Shown here in pieces: positions 55,324 to 64,000 of a stretch of 64,000 nucleotides of DNA (the stretch's first letter is position 1; every line of letters starts with the position of its first letter). A program made the translations under genes and the position numbers. The stretch is from Pyruvatibacter sp. HU-CL02332 (GTDB lineage: Bacteria; Pseudomonadota; Alphaproteobacteria; CGMCC-115125): NCBI RefSeq assembly GCF_040362765.1, contig NZ_BAABWK010000002.1, positions 558,001 to 622,000 of the forward strand. The letters are read 5' to 3'. Below the pieces are notes generated by a model that worked only from the letters and a program-made list of their open reading frames with translations, made no database searches and was not told the origin of the DNA.

Positions 55324-57540
55324 TCAGTCGGCAGATGTGCGGAAACGAAACTGCTTGGGCAGGCTTTCTTCAAGCGCTTTGCCACGCCCTGAAAGGCTGG
55401 GGTTTGTCATGAAGTATTCGTGGGCATTGAAGGGTTTTTTATCGTCACTCAATACTTCACGCACATAGGAGCCATCCGGCATCAAATCCCAGCTTTGGAG
55501 ATTGTCCTCCAGATTAGCAACCATGATCTGGTCAAGAATCTGCTCATGCACCGTGGCGTTTTCCACTGGCACAAGGGTTTCAACGCGGCGGTAGAGATTG
55601 CGCGGCATCCAGTCAGCGGATGAGATGTAAATCTTCGCCTTGGCATTGGGTAGAGTGTCGCCGTTACCGAAACACACCACTCGAGAGTGCTCCAGAAAAC
55701 GGCCAACGATACTTTTGACGGCAATGTTTTCTGAAAGGCCCGGCACCCCTGGACGCAGGCAGCAGATGCCCCGCACCACCAGTTCGACTTTCACACCGGC
55801 CTGACTTGCAAGATACAGCGCATCGATTACTGAGGAATCGACAAGAGAATTCATCTTGGCCCACACAGCGCCCGGGCGACCTGCTTTCACGTGCTCGATT
55901 TCTTTTTCGATGTGCTCGATGAGTAAATTGCGCAGTCGCAGCGGCGACAAAGCGAGTTTTTCCAGATCAACAGGCTCGGCATAGCCTGTGATGTAATTGA
56001 ATGCGCGCGCGGCGTCCCGTGCCAATACAGGGTCTGACGTGAAGAGCGATAGATCGGTGTAAATCTTGGCTGTGATCGGGTGGTAGTTGCCGGTGCCAAA
56101 ATGGCAGTAGGTGCGCAGCTCGCCACCTTCCCGACGAACAACCATGGACATCTTGGCGTGGGTTTTAAATTCAATGAAGCCATAGACAACCTGCACCCCG
56201 GATCGTTCCAGATCTCGGGCCAGCTTGATATTGGCGGCCTCATCAAATCGCGCCTTCAATTCCACAAGCGCCGTCACTGACTTGCCGGCCTCGGCGGCCT
56301 CGACCAGTGCGCGCACAATGGGGCTGTCAGCCGATGTCCGATACAGGGTCTGCTTGATGGCCACGACGTCCGGATCATTGGCTGCCTGCCGGACAAACTG
56401 AACCACCACATCAAAACTCTCATAAGGGTGATGAACCAGAATGTCTTTTTCGCGAATCGCAGCAAAGCAGTCGCCGCCGTGATCTCGAATGCGCTCAGGG
56501 AAGCGGGCGTTGTATGGAACGAATTTTAAGTCCGGTCGATCATCAACGATCAGTTGTGACGTTGACGCGAGCCCTACAAGACCATCCACGAGGATGACGT
56601 CTCGCGGGCTTACTTCCAGTTCGGAAATCACCAGCTTGCGCAAACGCGCGGGCATGTCGCTGGCGATCTTGAGGCGGACCACACTGCCGCGGCGGCGGCG
56701 TTTCAACGCACTTTCGAAGAGCCGCACCAGGTCTTCTGCTTCTTCTTCAATTTCAAGGTCGCTATCGCGGATGATGCGAAAGACACCGGATCCTTTCACC
56801 TCATAACCAGGAAAGAGACGGCTTGAGAACAGGCGAATAACTGCTTCAAGGGTGATGAAGCGGATGACTTCCTTTCCATCTTCAGACGAATTGGGGAGCC
56901 TTACGAAACGTTTGATCTGGCCGGGAATAGGTAACAGCGCTGACAACTGCTGACCGTCGCTCTCCCGTCGCAAATCAAGCGCCATGGAGATTCCCAGATT
57001 TGGAATGAACGGGAACGGGTGAGCCGGATCTACGGCAAGGGGCGTCAGAACCGGGAAGACTTCCTCCAGGAAGAAACCTTCCAACCAGTCTTTCTCAACG
57101 ACGGTTAATGCCTGTTCATCGACGACGTTGATACCCGTCGCGCTCAACAGCGCATGTAGATTGCGCCACATGTCCTGTTGAGACCGCATGAGTATTCCGG
57201 CTGCCGCGTTCACCTGCTCAAGCTGTTGGGCAGGTGTGAGACCCTCCTGGCTAAGCGTGTCGACGCCGGCCTGAACCTGACCGTGCAATCCGGCGACACG
57301 AACCATATAAAATTCGTCGAGGTTGGACGCTGAAATCGACAGGAACCTCAACCGCTCGAGCAATGGATGGGTCTCATTGCCGCTTTCTTCCAGGACGCGC
57401 CCGTTAAAGGCCAGCCAGGAAAGCTCACGGTTTATGAAGCGCTCATTGGAGTCAGCTGCAATGTGCGCAAATTCAGCTCCCTTGCCCTCGCTGGATGGCT
57501 GGGTGGCGGCAAAGGGCGTTACATTTGTTTCAGCGGTCAT
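55324..57540 (-). CDS. ppk1: Polyphosphate kinase 1
   Basis: The 738-aa enzyme polymerises ATP gamma-phosphate into inorganic polyphosphate. The phospholipase-D-like domains carry the autophosphorylated His in [20 protein letters not shown] and a second conserved region [17 protein letters not shown]-terminal marks are [18 protein letters not shown] and [23 protein letters not shown] chose ATG 57540 (MTAETNV) for its GGAAA ribosome site; ATG 57552 is four codons further up. It is paired with ppx downstream. Confidence 0.95.
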   Translation of the reverse strand: MTAETNVTPFAATQPSSEGKGAEFAHIAADSNERFINRELSWLAFNGRVLEESGNETHPLLERLRFLSISASNLDEFYMVRVAGLHGQVQAGVDTLSQEGLTPAQQLEQVNAAAGILMRSQQDMWRNLHALLSATGINVVDEQALTVVEKDWLEGFFLEEVFPVLTPLAVDPAHPFPFIPNLGISMALDLRRESDGQQLSALLPIPGQIKRFVRLPNSSEDGKEVIRFITLEAVIRLFSSRLFPGYEVKGSGVFRIIRDSDLEIEEEAEDLVRLFESALKRRRRGSVVRLKIASDMPARLRKLVISELEVSPRDVILVDGLVGLASTSQLIVDDRPDLKFVPYNARFPERIRDHGGDCFAAIREKDILVHHPYESFDVVVQFVRQAANDPDVVAIKQTLYRTSADSPIVRALVEAAEAGKSVTALVELKARFDEAANIKLARDLERSGVQVVYGFIEFKTHAKMSMVVRREGGELRTYCHFGTGNYHPITAKIYTDLSLFTSDPVLARDAARAFNYITGYAEPVDLEKLALSPLRLRNLLIEHIEKEIEHVKAGRPGAVWAKMNSLVDSSVIDALYLASQAGVKVELVVRGICCLRPGVPGLSENIAVKSIVGRFLEHSRVVCFGNGDTLPNAKAKIYISSADWMPRNLYRRVETLVPVENATVHEQILDQIMVANLEDNLQSWDLMPDGSYVREVLSDDKKPFNAHEYFMTNPSLSGRGKALEESLPKQFRFRTSAD

Positions 57541-57673
57541 GTCTGTTTCCATATCGTGTCGGGCCGCATCCCAGCCGGTGCGGCGAACACAAAATCATCC
57601 AATCTGAATGCAGCCATCGCACTTGGGTGTGACGGATAGATGACAGTATCAGTTTTGGGGGCTAGAGCCCAAA

Positions 57674-58369
57674 CTACGCTTTGTCGGCGGAGGCCTTCAA
57701 CACGTCTCGAATGACCTTCATGTTGAGGCGCCTGCCATGGCTCAGAGCATGAAAATCGATTTTCTCAACGATTGAGCGGGCTGCGTGAGCTGACCGGTCG
57801 ATCCTGTGCGCAATGTATTCCAGCATGTCCGGGCTCGCATGTACGCCACGCTCCGCAAAGAGTTTGGCGATCAGCTGAATGAGCAACATGTCGTCGGGCT
57901 CAAGCAGTTGCACATGAGGGGCTGCCTTCAGCCGAGACATCAGGTCTGCCAAGGGAAAATGTAGTGTGCCCGGAGCCGTTGTGCAGGTGAGCATCAGGCT
58001 TGCCCCCTTCTCACGCGCGAAATTCAGCAAGTGAAAGAGTGCCGCAGGGTCACGCAATAGCTCTATATCTTCGACAACAAGTCCACCGCCTGTCAGAAGC
58101 TCAGGAACATTTTCTCGTGTCAGGTCCATGGCATTGCAGGACGCAGCATTCGCCCCGGCTCTCCATACATCCGCGAGATGCGTCTTGCCGCTTCCCTCTG
58201 GACCGCTGAGCACCACGATGGGCTGAGGCCAATCAGGCCATTTGTCGACCCACGCAACCGCAACGGCATTGCTCTGCGACACCAAAAAATCATCGCGGCC
58301 CTGCGCAGGTCGGTGATCAAGCGGCAGAGGTATCTGAGGTCCAGTTGCTGTGGACCCCGCCTTACTCAC
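57674..58369 (-). CDS. DnaA-related ATPase, Hda/HdaA-like replication regulator
   Basis: The 231-aa protein has the AAA+ part of DnaA but no DNA-binding domain IV. Walker A is GPEGSGKTHLADVW, the Walker B region is GGLVVEDIELL and sensor 2 lies in RIDRSAHAARSIVEK. The first residues GPQIPLPLD match a QxPLPL beta-clamp motif, as in Hda/HdaA, which makes DnaA hydrolyse ATP after initiation. I chose GTG 58369, overlapping the transporter gene by 8 bases; ATG 58417 is an alternative. Alphaproteobacterial orthologues sit next to perM. Confidence 0.88.
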   Translation of the reverse strand: MSKAGSTATGPQIPLPLDHRPAQGRDDFLVSQSNAVAVAWVDKWPDWPQPIVVLSGPEGSGKTHLADVWRAGANAASCNAMDLTRENVPELLTGGGLVVEDIELLRDPAALFHLLNFAREKGASLMLTCTTAPGTLHFPLADLMSRLKAAPHVQLLEPDDMLLIQLIAKLFAERGVHASPDMLEYIAHRIDRSAHAARSIVEKIDFHALSHGRRLNMKVIRDVLKASADKA

Positions 58370-59429
58370 GATGATTGCCCTTGTAGAGATCGCTCTTGAG
58401 GTACTCGCCAATGCCAAATCGCGTCAGGACTCCGATGAGAGCTGCCAGCGGCAAGGCGAGAAGTACACCGACGAAACCAAAGAGCGTTCCGAATGCAAAG
58501 AGTGCGAAAATTACCCAAACCGGGTGCAACTTGACGCGGGAGCCCACAAGCCAAGGGGTGAGGATGTTTCCTTCAATAGCCTGTCCCACGAAGAACACCG
58601 CCGCGACGGCTCCTATCATCAGGGGGTCAGGCCAGAACTGAATGAGAGCCAAGCCAACTGAAAGGAACATACCCACCAGTGCCCCGACAAACGGAATGAA
58701 GCTGACCAGACCGGCAATGAGCCCGACCACCAGTCCGAAATCCAATCCAATGATGGAAAGCGCTGTTGCGTAGAATGTGCCCAGCACAAAACACACAGTC
58801 ACCTGCCCACGCACAAAGCCCGAGAGCATTCCATCCATCTCGCCAATCAGGCGGCGCACAGTGGTTGCATGGTCGCGGGGTAGCCAGCTGTCCATCTGCT
58901 CAACCATCCGGTCCCAGTCAAGCAACAGATAAAACGCGACCACGGGCGTCACAAAGACCAATGACATGAAGCTTACGAATGCCAGGCCACCGCTAATCGC
59001 GCGCTGGAACACCTGCCCTGCCCAGCCGAACGCAGATTTGGCGATGTCGGTGAAGGCCGCGCGCGCATCCGTATCAAAGCCTGCAATGAATTCTGCAATG
59101 CGGCCATCCATGATTCTGTCAAAGAGCTGGCGCAGTTGGTCGACATAGCCGGGAGCGCGCTCAATGAACTTGATGATCTGGTCCTGCAGCACAGGCAGTA
59201 CGAGCACCAAAACCAGAATGAAAATCAGCAGGCCGACAACTGAAATCACGCTGGTAGCCGCCATACGGCTAAGGCCCAAGTCCTCAAGACGGTCTGCAGC
59301 GGGGTCCAGAAAATAGGCAATGGCCATGCCGGCCACGAACGGCAACATGATGCTGCTCAACAGGTGCAGCACCAGCCCAAATACAATTGCCACGACCGCC
59401 CAGATGAGCGCCTGCCTACCGATGGTCAC
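58362..59429 (-). CDS. AI-2E family transporter / PerM-like permease
   Basis: The 355-aa integral membrane protein has about 8 hydrophobic segments: two near the start (IWAVVAIVFGLVLHLLSSIMLPFVAGMAIAYFLDP), then VISVVGLLIFILVLVLVLP, and a block at the end with FVPFVGAL-like and GTLFGFVGVLLALPLAALIGVL motifs. The family (DUF20/PerM) includes the AI-2 exporter TqsA. The true substrate in this setting is unknown. GTG 59429 overlaps the stop of the CDP-alcohol gene (GTGA) with AAGGA upstream; ATG 59480 overlaps it by 55 bases and is unlikely. Confidence 0.85.
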   Translation of the reverse strand: MTIGRQALIWAVVAIVFGLVLHLLSSIMLPFVAGMAIAYFLDPAADRLEDLGLSRMAATSVISVVGLLIFILVLVLVLPVLQDQIIKFIERAPGYVDQLRQLFDRIMDGRIAEFIAGFDTDARAAFTDIAKSAFGWAGQVFQRAISGGLAFVSFMSLVFVTPVVAFYLLLDWDRMVEQMDSWLPRDHATTVRRLIGEMDGMLSGFVRGQVTVCFVLGTFYATALSIIGLDFGLVVGLIAGLVSFIPFVGALVGMFLSVGLALIQFWPDPLMIGAVAAVFFVGQAIEGNILTPWLVGSRVKLHPVWVIFALFAFGTLFGFVGVLLALPLAALIGVLTRFGIGEYLKSDLYKGNHRE

Positions 59430-60016
59430 TTGGGTGTTTCCTTTTGGTCCTGAGGTTCGGTTGTTGTGTCGGTCTCCCACGCGCTGACATCGCGCACCCA
59501 GTCAACAAGGTAGCTTGCACCTGAAACAACTGTCGTCAGTCCTGTGAAGTATGCAGCCAGGACGAGCGTGGCGCCGAAGGTTGATTCAAACTGGAACCCC
59601 AGGACAGCCAGCACAGCGGCCGCGTATGCAATTTGGGCCGTTGTGTTGATTTTACTCACCATCAACGGTCGCATTGTGACCACAAATCCAATGAGCCAGG
59701 AGATCAAAACTGCCCCGACGATCAGGACATCACGACTGACCACAAGAATGACGAGCCAGTTGGGAATGAGGTCCTGCAGACCCAATGAGACAAAGATTGA
59801 CACCAGCAGTGCTTTGTCAGCCACTGGGTCCAGATAGGCTCCAAGGGCGGTGGTGTAGCCAAAACGCTTGGCAATGAAGCCGTCCACACCATCAGAGATG
59901 CCGGCCGCCACAAAAACCCAGAAGGCTGCTTCAAACGCCTGATTGCCAATCAGGTAGATAATCACGGGGACTAGAATTAGTCGTCCCAGCGTTATCAAAT
60001 TTGGGATAAAGCTCAC
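59426..60016 (-). CDS. CDP-alcohol phosphatidyltransferase
   Basis: The 196-aa membrane enzyme transfers a phosphatidyl group from a CDP lipid to an alcohol, making phosphatidylglycerophosphate or a relative (PgsA family). The catalytic motif reads DGVDGFIAKRFGYTTALGAYLDPVADK: DGxxAK, then Gly and the two metal-binding Asp. Five to six hydrophobic helices are visible. It overlaps DUF2066 by four bases at its start and the transporter by four at its end, so the run is translated as a unit. Confidence 0.88.
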   Translation of the reverse strand: MSFIPNLITLGRLILVPVIIYLIGNQAFEAAFWVFVAAGISDGVDGFIAKRFGYTTALGAYLDPVADKALLVSIFVSLGLQDLIPNWLVILVVSRDVLIVGAVLISWLIGFVVTMRPLMVSKINTTAQIAYAAAVLAVLGFQFESTFGATLVLAAYFTGLTTVVSGASYLVDWVRDVSAWETDTTTEPQDQKETPK

Positions 60017-61317
60017 CGGTTTGGGGAACTTGCGTTCTGGCGGGTCAAGCGGTCGGCAATGGCCTCATCATCCGGCAAACCACGGGAGGGTGCGGGTGAT
60101 GCACTGCCGGGTGCGGTTCTGGTTGGGTTGGCAACTGGCGATGGTTCGGTGGCCTCAAAAGAGTCGTTCAAGATAGGAGCCGGGGCCGCTGCGGCTGATG
60201 AAAATGCCAGTGTCCAGACACCCCCTTCGTCCAGAAGGCGTAACTGACGTTGGGCAAGGTTGGAGCCCAGGGCTGGCATTGGGCCCGATACCCGCAAATT
60301 GACCTGCGCGCCCCGAGGTGAAATCGCTACAACGTTGACACTCTGAACGATGGATGCCGAATTCAGACGCTGGCGAATTGCAGCCCATTCAGCGAGCGAC
60401 GCAAATTCAACCGATACGGCCACCGTTTGCTCAAGGCCAAAAGCAACCGCATTTTGCGTTTTCCAACTTGCAATGAGTGAGTTGCGTATGCCTTCGGCAC
60501 CGGCAAGTGACGCAGCTTCAATAGTATCACCCTGAAAGTTCCGGCGTGTCTCATCCACACCGCGCGGTGTGACCCGATAAAGAGTGACCTCAAGCTGGTT
60601 GCCGTCTCCACCGCGTGCATGAGCCACAAGCACCTGCTCAACACCATACCGGCCTGCAATTTGTTCAAGCGCTGCCCAGTCCGCCCCGATGGCTCCACCA
60701 GCATCAATGGCAGAAAAGTCCTGCAAGTCACCAAGAGCCAGGCGGATGGGAACGAGAGAGTTGGACAGCCCGATGGATTCCCAGGCGGCACGCCATGGAT
60801 TGGGTTCATCAAACAGAACGCGAACGCCGGGCGTGTCCAATACAGGAAGAAGCAGGCTTGGCGCTGCCTGGTTCTCCGTAAACCGGACACCGGATTGGCG
60901 CAGGAAGCGGCGCACCTGCTGCGGGTTCAACCGCGCGGTCACATCACCAAGATATCGCGTGCCGGAGGCTCTCTCATTGGCAATGCCAATGCCCGTCACG
61001 AGCAATTCGCCATCTGCTGCAGTTAGCTCGGGAAGGCGTGGCCAATCGGAGTAAAGCGTAAACCTGCGCAGCACTTCATCAGCGGCTTTGATACGCCCTT
61101 GCGTCAATGCTTTCTCACGTGCCTGGCCCGCGTCAGCGCCTGTCGCGTCAACCGAAACGCCGGTCACCGTATAGATGTCAGAAGATGCCTGCGCCCATGC
61201 GGCACTAGAAAACATGCCTGCCAGCCCGATGAGGACCGCTGCAAATACCAATTGCGAGAGGCCAAATGGGCGTACCGCCTCATCCAACGCGCGCGTCGCA
61301 GCTTGTGCCAAACTCAT
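60013..61317 (-). CDS. DUF2066 domain protein, exported
   Basis: The 434-aa protein has a hydrophobic leader (LVFAAVLIGLAGMFSSAAWAQ, about 22-42) and the DUF2066 domain (YTVTGVSVDATGADAGQAREKALTQGRIKA, TARLNPQQVRRFLRQSGVRFTE). A Pro/Ser/Thr-rich tail (about 370-434) ends the protein. No function is known; it is found upstream of pgsA-like genes in many alphaproteobacteria. I chose ATG 61317, although its AGGAG is only 3 bases away; ATG 61341 is an alternative. It diverges from purM. Confidence 0.85.
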   Translation of the reverse strand: MSLAQAATRALDEAVRPFGLSQLVFAAVLIGLAGMFSSAAWAQASSDIYTVTGVSVDATGADAGQAREKALTQGRIKAADEVLRRFTLYSDWPRLPELTAADGELLVTGIGIANERASGTRYLGDVTARLNPQQVRRFLRQSGVRFTENQAAPSLLLPVLDTPGVRVLFDEPNPWRAAWESIGLSNSLVPIRLALGDLQDFSAIDAGGAIGADWAALEQIAGRYGVEQVLVAHARGGDGNQLEVTLYRVTPRGVDETRRNFQGDTIEAASLAGAEGIRNSLIASWKTQNAVAFGLEQTVAVSVEFASLAEWAAIRQRLNSASIVQSVNVVAISPRGAQVNLRVSGPMPALGSNLAQRQLRLLDEGGVWTLAFSSAAAAPAPILNDSFEATEPSPVANPTRTAPGSASPAPSRGLPDDEAIADRLTRQNASSPNR

Positions 61318-61541
61318 CTCTCCTACCTTACAGGACCGCATCTTGAACTCTTTTCACCCCATAAGGGCGCAGCAACTATATCATTTCTGCCCATCAAATG
61401 GCCCACATTCATCATTCCGGCCGGGCTTGCATTCTTGAGGGCTTTGGGCTCGTTTAGGCGCTCGCTGGCCTGGGAGCAAGACTCAGGGCATACAGCCAGC
61501 GGAATGCGGCCAAAAACTGACTTTTATCGCACGAGGACGAG

Positions 61542-62585
61542 ATGGCGGATCCAGCGCAGGGCGCGAAACGCAATGGCATTACCTATGCCGATGCTGGCGT
61601 GGATATCGATGCAGGCAATGCACTGGTGCGGCTGATTGCCCCAATGGCCAAGGCGACCCGGCGTCCGGGCGCGGATAGCGATCTGGGCGGGTTTGGTGGC
61701 CTTTTTGATCTGAAAGCCGCGGGCTTCACAGATCCAATTCTGGTGGCAGCGAATGACGGCGTCGGCACCAAGCTACGTCTTGCGATTGATACCGGCATTC
61801 TGGACACAGTCGGCATCGACCTTGTGGCGATGTGTGTCAATGATTTGATCGTTCAGGGCGCCGAGCCACTTTTCTTTCTCGACTATTTTGCAACCGGACA
61901 TCTGGACGTTGAGTCCGCCGCCAAAGTTGTGTCGGGCATAGCTGAAGGTTGCCGCCTTTCAGGCTGTGCCCTTATCGGCGGCGAAACCGCTGAGATGCCT
62001 GGCATGTATCAAGGCGACGACTTTGATCTGGCCGGGTTTTCGGTTGGTGCCGCTGAACGTGGCTCGCTCTTGCCCCGCAACGACATGGCGCCCGGAGATA
62101 TCATCTTGGGCATGAGCTCCAGCGGCCTTCATTCCAATGGCTTCTCGCTCGTACGTCGGCTCATCGCTGACGCCGGTGCCAAGCTCGAGGCTCCAGCGCC
62201 TTTCGAGACCGATGCCGCGACGCTTGGGGAAGCACTGCTTACGCCGACCCGGTTGTACGTCACCCAGCTGCTGCCCAGCATCAAGGCAGGGCATATCAAG
62301 GCACTGGCGCATATTACCGGTGGCGGTTTCAGCGAAAACATTCCTCGGGTGCTGCCTGAGAACCTTGCTGCGGACATTGGCTACACAGCCTGGGACATGC
62401 CGCCGGTCTTTGACTGGCTTCAAAAACTGGGTGGTATGGCGGACGCTGAAATGCGGCGAACCTTCAACTGCGGCATCGGCATGATTGCTGTCGCGTCTCC
62501 TGGAGATGATGCCGAAGCTGTCACGGCCAGTCTGAATGAGCTGGGCGTTCCGACCCGCCAGATCGGGGTGATCACGTCCGCATGA
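61542..62585 (+). CDS. purM: Phosphoribosylformylglycinamidine cyclo-ligase (AIR synthetase)
   Basis: The 347-aa enzyme closes the imidazole ring in purine synthesis. Marks are [47 protein letters not shown], the ATP loop [29 protein letters not shown] and [16 protein letters not shown]. The ATG is preceded by GAGGAC. Its last four bases overlap purN (ATGA), as in most alphaproteobacteria. Confidence 0.96.
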   Translation: MADPAQGAKRNGITYADAGVDIDAGNALVRLIAPMAKATRRPGADSDLGGFGGLFDLKAAGFTDPILVAANDGVGTKLRLAIDTGILDTVGIDLVAMCVNDLIVQGAEPLFFLDYFATGHLDVESAAKVVSGIAEGCRLSGCALIGGETAEMPGMYQGDDFDLAGFSVGAAERGSLLPRNDMAPGDIILGMSSSGLHSNGFSLVRRLIADAGAKLEAPAPFETDAATLGEALLTPTRLYVTQLLPSIKAGHIKALAHITGGGFSENIPRVLPENLAADIGYTAWDMPPVFDWLQKLGGMADAEMRRTFNCGIGMIAVASPGDDAEAVTASLNELGVPTRQIGVITSA

Positions 62586-63235
62586 AGATCGCTATCCTGA
62601 TTTCCGGCCGCGGAAGCAATATGGAACGGCTGATAGAAGCCGCCTCCGCCCCGGACTACCCGGCTGAGATCGTTAAGGTCATCTCTAATCGACCGGATGC
62701 GTCCGGTCTGCAGACGGCCGCAGATGCGGGTATCGCTACCCAGTCGATTGATCACAAGAGCTACGCCACCCGTGCTGACTTTGATGCCGCACTGGAAGCT
62801 GCCTTGAATGAGGCTGACGTGGATCTCGTATGCCATGCGGGCTTCATGCGTATTCTGACCGACGAGTTTGCCGCACGGTGGGAAGGTCGCATGGTCAACA
62901 TCCATCCGTCTTTGCTGCCTTCTTTCAAGGGCATTCGCGTCCAGCAACAAGCCATTGATGCCGGTGCTACGATTTCAGGATGCACGGTCCACTACATCAT
63001 TCCTGCGCTCGACAGTGGCCCCATCATTGCTCAAGCGGCTGTGCCAGTCCTGACAGATGACACGGCAGAAGCGCTCTCGGCACGCATCCTTTCAGCCGAG
63101 CATGTGCTGTATCCCGCTGCGGTCAAATTGATTGCTTCAGGCAGCGTGAAGCTTATTGATGGCAAGGTGGTGCGCAGCCTGGATGCAAAAAGGGCGGACA
63201 CTGAGTGCCCGCCCCTCTTTTCGCCGCAGCCGTAA
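62582..63235 (+). CDS. purN: Phosphoribosylglycinamide formyltransferase (GART)
   Basis: The 217-aa enzyme formylates GAR with 10-formyl-THF. [16 protein letters not shown], the folate-binding [12 protein letters not shown] segment with catalytic Asn replaced by the usual context [12 protein letters not shown], and [20 protein letters not shown] are typical. The C-terminal 30 residues ([15 protein letters not shown]) are an extension whose DNA also encodes a terminator-like hairpin. It overlaps purM by four bases and converges with ndk. Confidence 0.95.
   Translation: MKIAILISGRGSNMERLIEAASAPDYPAEIVKVISNRPDASGLQTAADAGIATQSIDHKSYATRADFDAALEAALNEADVDLVCHAGFMRILTDEFAARWEGRMVNIHPSLLPSFKGIRVQQQAIDAGATISGCTVHYIIPALDSGPIIAQAAVPVLTDDTAEALSARILSAEHVLYPAAVKLIASGSVKLIDGKVVRSLDAKRADTECPPLFSPQP
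63187..63221 (+). terminator. Terminator-like hairpin inside the purN 3' end
   Basis: Starting from AAAAGGGCGGACAC, the left arm pairs with GTGCCCGCCC (63205-63214) with one mismatch, and a CTCTTTT tract follows. It lies before the purN stop at 63235, so the end of the protein overlaps it. Confidence 0.6.
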
Positions 63236-63254
63236 GGCCTTTGCGAGTCAGCAA

Positions 63255-63677
63255 TTAGCCAACAATTTCGTCGTCTGAGAAGAAGTACTTGATTTCTTCA
63301 GCAGCTGTTTCCGGTGCATCTGAACCGTGTACGGAATTAGCTTCAATGCTTTCAGCAAAATCCGCGCGGATTGTGCCTGGTGCTGCTTCAGCTGGGTTGG
63401 TTGCACCCATGACTTCACGGTTCTTTGCGATGGCGTTTTCACCTTCAAGCACCTGAACAACAACAGGACCTGATGTCATGAATGCCACAAGATCGTTGAA
63501 GAATGGGCGCTCGCTGTGGACGGAGTAGAAGCCTTCTGCTTTTTCCTTGGTCAGCTGCAGGCGCTTGGACGCGATGACGCGCAGGCCTGCGGTTTCCAGC
63601 CGGTCGATGACCTTGCCGGTGATGTTACGCTTGGTTGCATCGGGCTTAACGATAGAAAAAGTGCGCTCAAGAGCCAT
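63255..63677 (-). CDS. ndk: Nucleoside diphosphate kinase
   Basis: The 140-aa kinase balances NTP and dNTP pools. The active His is in [13 protein letters not shown] (about 115), preceded by FAESIE; the N-terminus [35 protein letters not shown] and [14 protein letters not shown] are classic. ATG 63677 gives the normal length; the frame stays open to 63746 but without family sequence. AAAGG lies upstream of the ATG. Confidence 0.96.
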   Translation of the reverse strand: MALERTFSIVKPDATKRNITGKVIDRLETAGLRVIASKRLQLTKEKAEGFYSVHSERPFFNDLVAFMTSGPVVVQVLEGENAIAKNREVMGATNPAEAAPGTIRADFAESIEANSVHGSDAPETAAEEIKYFFSDDEIVG

Positions 63678-63944
63678 GAGAATGTGCCTTTCAGGTTGGC
63701 ATGTCGCGGTAGCATTCCTGCTGTCACTGGCAAAGATCCCGGCCACCGCATTGCATCAATGCAAAACGGGCGGTGGACATCTGCTGGGGGACGCTTAGAA
63801 GTACCGTCTTTCTGGGAAATATGATCTCGGGGATTGCCGCCTTAAGAGCCGCAAATTCGGGCGGGTTATAGCCGCCGCTGTTGCACTCCTGCAAGCACCC
63901 AAAAGTCACACTGCAAGGGCCCCGCCGGGGCAAATGTCGTCGCC

Positions 63945-64000
63945 ATGCTGCAAATCAACGAACTGACCTACCGCATTGGCGATCGGGTATTGATGGAAAA
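63945..64000 (+). CDS. ABC-F family ATPase, start only (truncated by window edge)
   Basis: The last 56 bases encode MLQINELTYRIGDRVLME, the usual opening of ABC-F ATPases such as EttA/Uup/YheS, whose members act on the ribosome. Only the first 18 residues are visible, so the subfamily cannot be told. The ATG at 63945 follows GGGG-rich sequence. Confidence 0.6.
   Translation, partial: MLQINELTYRIGDRVLME

Noticed and set aside
1-64000. CRISPR arrays, insertion sequences, prophage or integrase genes
   Set aside because: No regularly spaced repeats, transposase or integrase motifs were seen on either strand.

Overview
The window is a gene-dense stretch of an alphaproteobacterial chromosome, with no mobile elements, CRISPR arrays, rRNA or tRNA genes that I could find. 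Several things point to Alphaproteobacteria: the suf order (Rrf2 regulator, NifS/IscS-like desulfurase, sufB-C-D-S-T-A); the amiC-mrcA-prfB block next to an RNase E with a large acidic insert; the aroQ-accB-accC-aat block facing DUF2155, MlaD-like and NDUFA12-like genes; and the run purMN / DUF2066 / pgsA-like / perM-like / hda-like / ppk1 / ppx / rnd / aspS. A Parvibaculales/Rhodobiaceae-like member of the Hyphomicrobiales sense group is my best guess. It rests on gene order and protein style only.

Layout. 1-8.2 kb: end of a DEAD-box helicase, a DUF1329 protein, a GNAT acetyltransferase, a coniferyl-aldehyde-type dehydrogenase, a diguanylate cyclase behind a CtrA-like box, two PaaG-like crotonase-family genes and a TfoX-N protein. 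8.2-15.9 kb: a complete minus-strand suf Fe-S assembly operon with translationally coupled genes. It includes a previously untracked 49-codon membrane ORF between sufB and sufC, and an IscR type-1-like box in the promoter region. 16.2-26.8 kb: alpha/beta hydrolase, anmK/tyrS divergent pair, a 1204-aa AsmA/YhdP-like protein, a Bcp peroxiredoxin coupled to a DUF455 ferritin-like protein, and an M23 peptidase/bactofilin pair. 26.8-32.1 kb: prfB with its programmed +1 frameshift, PBP1A and AmiC. 32.1-40.7 kb: a long leader, RNase E, an aminotransferase/gamma-glutamyltransferase-like pair, a BepA-like M48 protease and a DsbA-like protein. 40.7-47.3 kb: thiG-thiS, aroQ, accBC, aat, DUF2155, MlaD-like, NDUFA12-like and a response regulator. 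47.6-50.4 kb: a 947-aa open reading frame. 50.6-64 kb: aspS, rnd, ppx, ppk1, hda-like, AI-2E transporter, CDP-alcohol phosphotransferase, DUF2066, purMN, ndk and the start of an ABC-F gene.

The most unusual object is the 947-aa protein at 47595-50438. By eye it aligns along its whole length with the long adenosylcobalamin-dependent (class II) ribonucleotide reductase NrdJ. It has lost the catalytic cysteine motifs, the PTGT and DCDTTG motifs, about 150 residues of the barrel and the C-terminal cysteine cluster. Its promoter still carries two NrdR-box-like 16-mers spaced 31 bp start to start. It therefore looks like an intact, NrdR-regulated ribonucleotide reductase pseudoenzyme, which I do not recognise as a described system. 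The second most interesting object is the small glycine-zipper membrane ORF coupled inside the suf operon.

All alignments and motif matches here were made by eye, without database searches. Starts were chosen from family N-termini, Shine-Dalgarno-like sequences and overlaps with neighbouring genes.
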